This document shows, piece by piece, positions 14,526 through 19,463 of a stretch of DNA of 19,463 bases (position 1 is its first letter; every line of letters begins with the position of its first letter). The DNA comes from JBDNIO01 sp041688215. Its GTDB lineage: Bacteria; Pseudomonadota; Gammaproteobacteria; Nevskiales; Salinisphaeraceae. The notes under the pieces were generated by a model. That model saw only the letters and a program-made list of their open reading frames with translations, searched no databases and was not told the DNA's origin. Location of the stretch: NCBI GenBank assembly GCA_041688215.1, contig JBDNIO010000164.1, positions 1 to 19,463 of the forward strand, written 5' to 3'. Position numbers and translations under genes: made by a program.

Positions 14526-15612
14526 ATGAGTACAACCGCTGCGAATCTGGATTTTCAGGTACGTAAAGACGACTTTCACGAAACGCGCGTAGTCGAATCG
14601 CCCGCGCCGGTTGCGCCTGCACCCGGGCAGGTCAGCCTGCGGGTCGACAGCTTTGCCGTGACTGCCAACAATATTACCTACGCCGCCTATGGCGACGTGT
14701 TGGGCTATTGGCAATTTTACCCGGCCCGAGGGCTGGGGCCGCATCCCGGTGTGGGGCTATGCCGACGTTGTGGCCTCGGAACACGCGGATATCGACACGG
14801 GCGAGCGCCTGTTCGGCTACTGGCCGATGTCGCGTTATGCCTTGCTAACACCCGCACAGGTGGACGCGAGCACGGTGGTGGAAGGCGCGCCGCAACGCCA
14901 GCAACTCAACCCGTTTTACAACCGCTATATGCGCTGTGCCGCAGACCCCGCGTATCAGGCAGATCAGGAAGACTGGCATTCCGTTTTCCGTCCCCTGGGC
15001 ATTACCGGATTCCTGTTGGACGCGTTTCTGGGCGAGCACGATTTTTGGGGCGCGCAGACAGTGATGCTATCCAGCGCCTCATCCAAAACCGCCACCTGCC
15101 TGGCGCATTTTCTGCACGCGCGTGGTGATTGCGAAGTTCTGGGGCTGACCTCCGCGAGCAATCTGGAGTATGTTCGGAATAGTGGTTGCTACGACCGGGT
15201 GCTGGAATACGCTGAAATCGAATCGCACCCGGCTGAAACGCCCACGGTTTTTGTAGACATGGCCGGCGACGCCGAGGTTCTGGCGCGTGTGCACGAACAC
15301 TTTAATACCAGCCTGTGCAAAAGCATTACCGTCGGCGGCACCCACTGGCAGGCCATCGCCGCGCCGCAGGCGTTGCCTGGTCCAGAGCCGGAATTTTTCT
15401 TTGCACCGAGCCATATTCAGGACCGGATTAAAGACTGGGGGCCGGGCGAGTTTCAGCAACGTTTCGCCCGCGCTTGGTCATTGTTGCTACCAAAGGTACA
15501 AGCCGGAATTGATCTGGTGCACGGTGAAGGCATGGACGCGCTTGAGGATGTTTACCGCGCCATGCTGGAGGGTACCGCGGCGGCCGACAAAGGCTATATT
15601 ATCAGTCTATAA
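14526..15612 (+). pseudogene. DUF2855-family gene with an internal frameshift
   Basis: Two frames together make one DUF2855-family protein of about 360 residues, distantly like medium-chain dehydrogenases; function unknown. The first part starts at ATG 14526 (AAAGGA upstream) and reads through NNITYAAYGDVLGYWQFYP. The continuation EGWGRIPVWGYADV through KGYIISL is in the next frame, ending at TAA 15610-15612. The switch lies at about 14725-14728, in CCGGCCCGAG: losing one C, or gaining two, would restore the frame. The continuation frame also has an internal ATG at 14689. A real null mutation or a sequencing or assembly indel is possible. No known slippery site supports programmed shifting. 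Confidence 0.82.
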
Positions 15613-15637
15613 CCGTGGCATAAATCAGGAGCAGAAA

Positions 15638-16111
15638 ATGAATAAATCTTTGTTCGGCATAATCATTATGGCTGCATCAATCGCTGTAAGCGTTCCGGCC
15701 CACGCGCAACAACCCAGCCCGCTTTCGCCCCAGCAACTTGCCAACTGCGCCAGCCAGGTACAGCAGCTACGCAGCGAGGCTGTTCGACTGAATCAGCAGG
15801 CCGCGGCACACGACAGTCGCCGTGACGAACTGGCCCGCCTGCGCGATGCAGCCCGAACATCCACTGAAATCCTGATCAGCTATAACCAACAGGCGACGGC
15901 ATTCAATAGTGAAATGGTCGCTTTCCGCGAGGATATGGACCGGATAAATGAGGTCAAGCGTGCTTATGACCAAGGCTGCGCAAACCGTTCCTATCGCCGT
16001 TCTGATCTGGCGGCACTGCCGCAAGACAAAGCCAATGCCATGCGTACTGGCCTTGCGGATGTGCGCGTTCCCCACACCAATGCGGCCAATGTTCCGTTAC
16101 AGCAGCAGTAA
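15638..16111 (+). CDS. Small exported coiled-coil-like protein
   Basis: 157 residues with a Sec signal peptide (hydrophobic core FGIIIMAASIAVSV, likely cleavage after AHA at residue 23). The mature part is Gln- and Arg-rich and helical, with heptad-like spacing between residues 37 and 110. It has just two cysteines (37 and 114) that could bond in the periplasm; the second is in CANRSYRRSDL, a C-x-x-R-x-Y-x-x-x-D-L pattern that I have the impression recurs in uncharacterised proteobacterial proteins. AGGAG lies 6 bases before ATG 15638, which rules out the longer open frame from 15287. It follows the DUF2855 gene by 25 bases and precedes the next gene by 6, so it is likely in one transcript. 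Role unknown. Confidence 0.8.
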   Translation: MNKSLFGIIIMAASIAVSVPAHAQQPSPLSPQQLANCASQVQQLRSEAVRLNQQAAAHDSRRDELARLRDAARTSTEILISYNQQATAFNSEMVAFREDMDRINEVKRAYDQGCANRSYRRSDLAALPQDKANAMRTGLADVRVPHTNAANVPLQQQ

Positions 16112-16117
16112 CCAATA

Positions 16118-16342
16118 ATGAAATATATCTTGCTGCTGTTGGCCTTGTTGATTATCGCCCAGGTTGCCACCCGGCAACTGGATGTTACAGCGCAGGATGC
16201 GACGGTCGAAACCAGCGAAGGTCAGCCACCGAATGTACCGACGCGCCCGCAGGACCTGCAGCAGTTTTCCAACGATATGGATCAGTTTACGCAGGATTCC
16301 GCAGCGCGCCGCAGACAGGAAATTGACGAGCGGGCGCGTTAG
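16118..16342 (+). CDS. Small N-terminally anchored or secreted protein
   Basis: 74 residues: a short hydrophobic start (YILLLLALLIIAQVA) that is either an uncleaved membrane anchor or a signal peptide, then a polar tail rich in Gln, Asp and Arg (DLQQFSNDMDQFTQDSAARR). No family recognised, no cysteines. It follows the coiled-coil gene by 6 bases and lacks a strong ribosome site, which suggests translational coupling. Its stop TAG overlaps the stop of the convergent MscS gene (TTAG, 16339-16342). The tight linkage suggests the two small proteins act together, but this is inference. Confidence 0.65.
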   Translation: MKYILLLLALLIIAQVATRQLDVTAQDATVETSEGQPPNVPTRPQDLQQFSNDMDQFTQDSAARRRQEIDERAR

Positions 16343-17094
16343 TCGTTCTTGTCGTCATCAGCTGTTTCCGTTGCTGCTGCGGCGGTGTGTAGCGGGTAAT
16401 CCTGCTTGAAGGTAAGCGTGCGGTAAGGGAAGGGGATTTCGATATTTTCAGCGGCCAGGGCCTTGCGTATGGATTCGGCTACCCGGTCACGTGATTGCAG
16501 TTCCTGCAACGGGCCGGATTTTGCCCACCAGGCCACCTCGAACTCCACGCCACTGTCGGCAAAACGCCGGATATAAGCCAGCACTGGCGGGTTATCCGCC
16601 ACGGGCTCGCAGTCTTCCACCGCCTGGGTAAGCACCTTGCGTGCCTGTTCCAGATCGGTGTCGTAAGCCACCATTACTGCGAACGTTTGCCGGGTATTTT
16701 GCCGCCAGGTGGTCACGCGTACCGCGTTCTGGTAAATCTTGGCGTTGGGCACCACTACCAGCTCTTCGGATACTTCGCGAATCAGGGTGGAGCGCACCCA
16801 GATATCGTGCACGCGGCCACATACTGGCGGCTCGGTTTCCACTTCAATATAGTCGCCAATCTCGAACGGGAAACGCCATAGAATCAGGAGCCCCGCAAAC
16901 GCGTTTTCGAAAATGTCGCGAAAGGCAAAGCCGGCCACCAGCGAGGCGATGCCGAGATAGGTGAGCGCGGTGACGAGTTCGAAACCGGGGAACAGGATTT
17001 TGGCGATGAGCAGCCCGCCGCCAATCCATATCAAAACGTAGACGAACCGGGAAAGGACTTCGCTCAGGCTGTGGCTGATCCCGCTGTGCTGCAC
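16339..17094 (-). CDS. MscS-type mechanosensitive channel, C-terminal part (frameshifted gene)
   Basis: Carries the main body of a small-conductance mechanosensitive channel: a membrane helix (FVYVLIWIGGGLLIAKILF), the pore-lining helix GIASLVAGFAFRDIFENAFAGLLIL, then the beta domain starting RFPFEIGDYIEV with GRVHDIWVRST and VVVPNAKIYQNAV. The C-terminal mixed domain ends in a polar tail (ETADDDKND). The only available start, GTG 17094, has no ribosome site and lies within the end of the preceding frame, which supplies the missing first membrane helix. I regard 16339-17453 as one gene broken by a single-base shift. If intact it would be about 371 residues and release solutes on osmotic downshock. 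Confidence 0.85.
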   Translation of the reverse strand: MQHSGISHSLSEVLSRFVYVLIWIGGGLLIAKILFPGFELVTALTYLGIASLVAGFAFRDIFENAFAGLLILWRFPFEIGDYIEVETEPPVCGRVHDIWVRSTLIREVSEELVVVPNAKIYQNAVRVTTWRQNTRQTFAVMVAYDTDLEQARKVLTQAVEDCEPVADNPPVLAYIRRFADSGVEFEVAWWAKSGPLQELQSRDRVAESIRKALAAENIEIPFPYRTLTFKQDYPLHTAAAATETADDDKND

Positions 17095-17453
17095 AGTTTT
17101 CGGGAGCCGGCCTTGCAGGCACCGGCCAGGAAGACGATCAGAACAAATACAGCGAAGGCCAGCAGCACATAGGGCAGGTGTTCCAGAAAGTTGTTCCAGA
17201 CGTCGATACTGGCGTCTAACAGCCGATTTACTGATTCCGAGATGCCGGAGGGTTCGACATCGGTATTGGCGGCGTCCCCGCCTGAACTTGCGCCAGCATC
17301 GCTTGCCGCCTGACCCTTGTCTACGGGGACGAGTTCGCCGTCAACCTTGACGCTGTCGAGTTTGCCCTGTTTGTCGAAATCGATGTCTATATCGATATTC
17401 GAGCCCTTGGGCCTGACTAAATTGGCCGCGCTTTCTACACTGCTTTCGGCCAT
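17064..17453 (-). CDS. MscS-type channel gene, N-terminal part (frameshifted)
   Basis: 129 residues starting at ATG 17453, 9 bases after the yajQ stop. It holds an acidic segment (NIDIDIDFDKQGKLDSVKVDGELV, about residues 19-42, described here by position), a Ser/Ala/Gly-rich linker, and one membrane helix (PYVLLAFAVFVLIVFLA, about 94-110) typical of the first helix of MscS-like channels. After GSRK the frame runs into 10 unrelated residues and stops at 17064. One extra A in the run on this strand (T-run 17097-17100 on the plus strand) would join it to the channel body. The acidic N-terminal domain is not a standard MscS feature that I recognise. Alternatively this could be a separate short membrane protein. 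Confidence 0.65.
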   Translation of the reverse strand: MAESSVESAANLVRPKGSNIDIDIDFDKQGKLDSVKVDGELVPVDKGQAASDAGASSGGDAANTDVEPSGISESVNRLLDASIDVWNNFLEHLPYVLLAFAVFVLIVFLAGACKAGSRKLCSTAGSATA

Positions 17454-17462
17454 GCGCCGACC

Positions 17463-17945
17463 CTAATCCCGGAAATTATTGAACTGCAAGGGCAGTTCCT
17501 GTTGCGACTTTTTCAGCAGCGCCATGGCGGCTTGCAGGTCGTCGCGCTTCTTGCCGGTCACCCGAACCTTGTCTTCGTTTATTTGCGCAGAGACCTTGAG
17601 CTTGGATTTTTTCAGCTCGGCAATAATCTGCTTGGCGACGGGCTGGTCAATACCCTGTTTGAAGGTAAGCTGCCGGCGCGCGCCGGCGAGGTTGGTCTGC
17701 ACGTCGCCCAGCGACATGCTGCGTAAATCAATGCCGCGTGCGGGCAACTTGTTGCGCAGAATGTCGTGCATCTGGTCGAGCTGAAAATCACTGGGCGCGT
17801 GTTCGTTTACGGTGTCTTTGTCGAGTTCGAACCCGGCGTCCACGCCCTTGAAGTCAAACCGGTTCTGCATCTCGCGGTTGGCCTGGTCTACGGCGTTGGT
17901 AAGCTCGTGTGTGTCGACTTCGGAAACGATATCGAAACTGGGCAT
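17463..17945 (-). CDS. yajQ: YajQ-family nucleotide-binding protein
   Basis: 160 residues, the normal size of the family. MPSFDIVSEVD at the start, NRFDFKG (about residues 28-34), and the KKLKVSAQI-like and VRVTGKKRDDLQ segments are family marks. YajQ proteins have a double ferredoxin-like fold and bind nucleotides; some (Xanthomonas) bind cyclic di-GMP and act with a transcription factor, others bind RNA or tRNA, so the precise role is uncertain. AAGGAG lies just before the ATG and TATAAT (17975-17980) gives a leader of about 23 bases. Its stop is 9 bases before the MscS N-terminal frame, so yajQ and the channel gene are probably one transcript. Confidence 0.95.
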   Translation of the reverse strand: MPSFDIVSEVDTHELTNAVDQANREMQNRFDFKGVDAGFELDKDTVNEHAPSDFQLDQMHDILRNKLPARGIDLRSMSLGDVQTNLAGARRQLTFKQGIDQPVAKQIIAELKKSKLKVSAQINEDKVRVTGKKRDDLQAAMALLKKSQQELPLQFNNFRD

Positions 17946-17974
17946 GGGGCTCCTTGGATTTGGACAATGGCAGG

Positions 17975-17980
17975 ATTATA
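17975..17980 (-). promoter_or_regulatory. -10 box of yajQ
   Basis: TATAAT on the minus strand, 29 bases upstream of ATG 17945, with CTGCAA 17 bases further up as a weak -35. It would initiate at about 17968 and give a short leader holding the AAGGAG site. It lies in the 65-base gap after the HAD gene. Confidence 0.5.
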
Positions 17981-18010
17981 AAGGGCGCTGCCGACGCTTG
18001 CAGTCTGTGC

Positions 18011-18841
18011 CTATTTGCTGGCCCGCGCCACACGCTTGTCCTGCGCCAGCATGTGTCGGGCAAGTGCCACCAACCCCGCCATGCTGCCGACCACGGCGTC
18101 CGGCTGGTGCGGATGCCCAACCGTGCCGGGGAATATTTTATCCAGCCAGGCTTGGTCCCAATGTGCGCCGTTGTAGAAAACGGCCGTTACACCAGCCTTT
18201 TTAGCCGCGACCACGTCGGTGGTGGAATCGCCCACATACCAGCACTGCTCGCTGGCGGGAAGCCCTAAATACTCCAGCGCTTTCAAGATGAGATCGGGGT
18301 CGGGCTTGCGGTATTTAACGTCATTGCCGCAGGCCATGGTGTCGAACAAATCCACCCATTGACCGCCTTCCACCACCTTGACTTCGTGCTCCATGAATTC
18401 GCGGTTGCGGTTGGAGATAATGCCCAGGAATACGCCGAGCGCACGCAGGCAAATAAGCTGTTCACCGGTATCGGATTCCAGCGGCGATACCTCGCCAACA
18501 TAGTTGCGATACGCGCTATCGAAAGCCTGGTGCGCGCGCCGCTTGGCCTCGGCATTGTCGCCGAACAGCACCTCAAAAATGTCGCTGCGGGATATTTTGC
18601 GTTGCTCGGTAATCTTGGGGTGCAGGCACTCGTGGTCGCGTACATACTTAACCAGCTTCGCGTCTTCGATCGTCTTGGATTTTTCCGGCGTCAGCATATG
18701 TTGGCGCAAATCCAGCTCATCGAGCTTGGGCAGCACGTCATCTATTGCGCGATACATCGCGTCATGGGTGTCCACCAGGGTAGCGTGCCAGTCGATCAGA
18801 ATTACGTCCGGTTTGGCATGGGGGAGTTGTAATATGCTCAT
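18011..18841 (-). CDS. HAD-superfamily hydrolase with atypical motif I
   Basis: A 276-residue haloacid-dehalogenase-like phosphatase with a helical cap (about residues 25-130). Motif I reads LIDWHATLVDT, with the nucleophile Asp17, but the second position of the usual DxD is His19. Motif II is IISNRN (Ser143), motif III is the Lys of YRKPDP (Lys179) and motif IV is VGDSTTDVVAA (Asp205, Asp209). The second motif I acid normally protonates and deprotonates the leaving group, so His here may alter the chemistry or substrate. It resembles phosphoglycolate-phosphatase-like members; substrate unknown. No good ribosome site at ATG 18841. Lies between the radical SAM relic and yajQ on the same strand. 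Confidence 0.88.
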   Translation of the reverse strand: MSILQLPHAKPDVILIDWHATLVDTHDAMYRAIDDVLPKLDELDLRQHMLTPEKSKTIEDAKLVKYVRDHECLHPKITEQRKISRSDIFEVLFGDNAEAKRRAHQAFDSAYRNYVGEVSPLESDTGEQLICLRALGVFLGIISNRNREFMEHEVKVVEGGQWVDLFDTMACGNDVKYRKPDPDLILKALEYLGLPASEQCWYVGDSTTDVVAAKKAGVTAVFYNGAHWDQAWLDKIFPGTVGHPHQPDAVVGSMAGLVALARHMLAQDKRVARASK

Positions 18842-18898
18842 AAGTGGGTGCTTTTCTAAAACGCCGGGACTGCCTTGTAGTCGCGTAAGTCTAATTCA

Positions 18899-19354
18899 TC
18901 ACGATAATAACGAAAGCTGATCCCCAGCTCTGAGCGGTGGCTTGAACAGATCACAATTCAAAGCCCTGCGCGGAAATTGATTCAAACCGTTTCGCTTGCA
19001 GGCCAGCCGGAATCGCTGGGCCAGTAACTCGGCGAATTGCCCGGTACCGGTTTGCCGTGTGCCCCAGGAAGTATCGTAATCCTTGCCGCCGCGTGATTGT
19101 TTAATCAAGCTCATTACATGCGCCGCACGTTGCGGGTAATGCGCCGACAACCAGTCGCGAAACACTTCTTTCAGCTCCCACGGCAGGCGTAACAAAACGT
19201 AACCGGCGTGTTTTGCACCCGCGTCGGCCGCGGTTTGCAGCATGGCTTCAATTTCGTGATCGGTAATGGCGGGAATCACCGGCGCGGTCATTACCCCGGT
19301 GGGCACACCGACGTCAGCCAATGCTTTAACCGCGCAGCGAAAATCTCGGGGGCT
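18899..19354 (-). pseudogene. PA0069-family radical SAM protein, truncated by an insertion
   Basis: Only the C-terminal part is here, about 151 residues: residues VGVPTGVMTAPVIPAITDHEIE, HAGYVLLRLPWELKEVFRDWL, HVMSLIKQSRGGKDYD and AQRFRLACKRNGLN are typical of the C-terminal half of PA0069/Rv2578c-like (SPL-related) radical SAM proteins, normally about 350 residues. The CxxxCxxC iron-sulfur motif and the start of the barrel are missing. The frame is readable back to about S-P-R-D at 19354, then meets a hairpin that I take as the left end of an IS200/IS605-like element. TTG 19321 is the first possible internal start. Probably inactive. The rest of the gene may lie beyond the element. Confidence 0.8.
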
Positions 19355-19364
19355 TGCCCCCGAG
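19345..19364. repeat. Perfect 9-bp hairpin at the element boundary
   Basis: CTCGGGGGC (19345-19353) pairs with GCCCCCGAG (19356-19364) around a TT, leaving a TT or CTTG loop. The GGGGGCTTGCCCCC core resembles REP-type palindromes. It could act as a transcription barrier between the radical SAM relic and the transposase. Confidence 0.6.
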
Positions 19365-19366
19365 CT

Positions 19367-19404
19367 GGATAGCTTACAATGGCATTAGCCATTGTGGGGT
19401 ATCC
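19367..19404. repeat. Long imperfect hairpin enclosing the transposase ribosome site
   Basis: GGATA (19367-19371) pairs with TATCC (19400-19404), and ACAATGGC (19376-19383) with GCCATTGT (19388-19395); C19373-G19398 and two T-G wobbles lie between, loop ATTA. The run GGGG (19396-19399), the likely Shine-Dalgarno of the transposase ATG at 19410, is inside the right arm. Confidence 0.65.
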
Positions 19405-19409
19405 GACTT

Positions 19410-19463
19410 ATGGACTTGCGTCGAAATACGCATCACGTATTCAGAATAATGTATCACTTTGTA
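19410..19463 (+). CDS. tnpA: IS200/IS605-family Y1 transposase, first 18 codons (partial)
   Basis: ATG 19410 opens 18 codons reading MDLRRNTHHVFRIMYHFV up to the window edge. The pattern of a basic start, a T/S-H-x-V segment, then xxYHxV is characteristic of IS200/IS605 TnpA N-termini (for example, xxHxVYxxxYHxVxxxKYR). The HUH and catalytic Tyr motifs would lie beyond the window. GGGGT 10 bases upstream could be its ribosome site. Based on a short stretch only, so modest confidence. Confidence 0.55.
   Translation, partial: MDLRRNTHHVFRIMYHFV

Larger units (their letters stand above)
19345..19463 (+). mobile_element. IS200/IS605-like element, left end (continues beyond window)
   Basis: Two hairpins are followed by the start of a Y1-transposase-like frame that runs off the right edge: the layout of IS200/IS605 left ends, which carry subterminal palindromes instead of long terminal inverted repeats. 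Its insertion would explain why the radical SAM frame ends here. The exact boundary is unclear, because the radical SAM reading can be carried into the first hairpin, so the true end could be anywhere from 19345 to 19366. No tetranucleotide target could be assigned with confidence. Whether a tnpB accompanies the transposase cannot be seen. Confidence 0.6.

Noticed and set aside
14720..14730. Programmed frameshift in the DUF2855 gene
   Set aside because: No classical slippery heptamer and no reason for the family to use one; a mutation or sequence error is likelier.
17090..17105. Programmed -1 ribosomal frameshift in the MscS gene
   Set aside because: The A-site codon AAA could slip, but the P-site CGA to CCG re-pairing is poor and no downstream stimulator was recognised. 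An indel is simpler.
18856..18954. 32-residue frame on the minus strand from GTG 18954 (containing FRYYRDELDLRDYKAV), overlapping the end of the radical SAM relic and ending 14 bases before the HAD start
   Set aside because: Looks somewhat coding, but it is short, has no Shine-Dalgarno and no known homologue; chance cannot be excluded.
19345..19404. Integron attC site
   Set aside because: No RYYYAAC/GTTRRRY core sites are visible, and the downstream frame looks like a Y1 transposase, which explains the hairpins better.

Overview
The window looks like chromosomal DNA of a gammaproteobacterium with fairly high GC. This is inferred from a single-subunit GlnRS, a YajQ protein, an RsmG-type methyltransferase, a PA0069-type radical SAM relic and a WS/DGAT acyltransferase. 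I cannot name the genus. No rRNA, tRNA or CRISPR was seen, and I found no coherent defence or secretion system. Most of it is ordinary housekeeping and lipid/stress genes, framed by mobile DNA at both ends.

Left end (1-910): the end of an IS256-family element, with the first 24 codons of its transposase, runs off the window. It sits inside an IS4-family transposase gene, which it truncates at about 138/139. Middle-left (958-8564): a small zinc-ribbon protein, glnS, a wax ester synthase/DGAT, a structured intergenic repeat, a GFA-family zinc protein divergent from a secreted beta-propeller protein, a hotdog-fold protein followed closely by an orphan ParA-like ATPase, and rsmG with a TTG start. 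rsmG converges on a PHA-synthase-like gene (phaC) across a roughly 185-base stretch made almost entirely of hairpins, one of which is a good bidirectional terminator.

Middle-right (8773-15612): phaC and an exported lipoprotein form of MsrA on the minus strand; a SAM methyltransferase on the plus strand whose stop codon overlaps that of a DUF3047-like gene; then rhomboid protease and MFS transporter genes in one minus-strand series (MFS, rhomboid, DUF3047). Divergent from the MFS gene is a DUF2855-family gene broken by a frameshift. Right (15638-18841): two small exported or anchored proteins, an MscS channel gene split by a frameshift next to an A-run, yajQ, and a HAD hydrolase with an unusual motif I (DWHAT).

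Right end (18899-19463): the C-terminal part of a PA0069-family radical SAM gene is cut off by what looks like the left end of an IS200/IS605-type element: two hairpins, then the first 18 codons of a Y1 transposase. The second hairpin appears to bury the transposase ribosome binding site.

Functional themes are carbon storage (wax ester/TAG and PHA synthases in one neighbourhood), envelope and stress functions (lipoprotein MsrA, MscS, rhomboid), and gene decay (two frameshifted genes, two insertion-truncated genes). Several genes have -10-like boxes only 6-8 bases from the start codon and no Shine-Dalgarno, which suggests leaderless transcripts.
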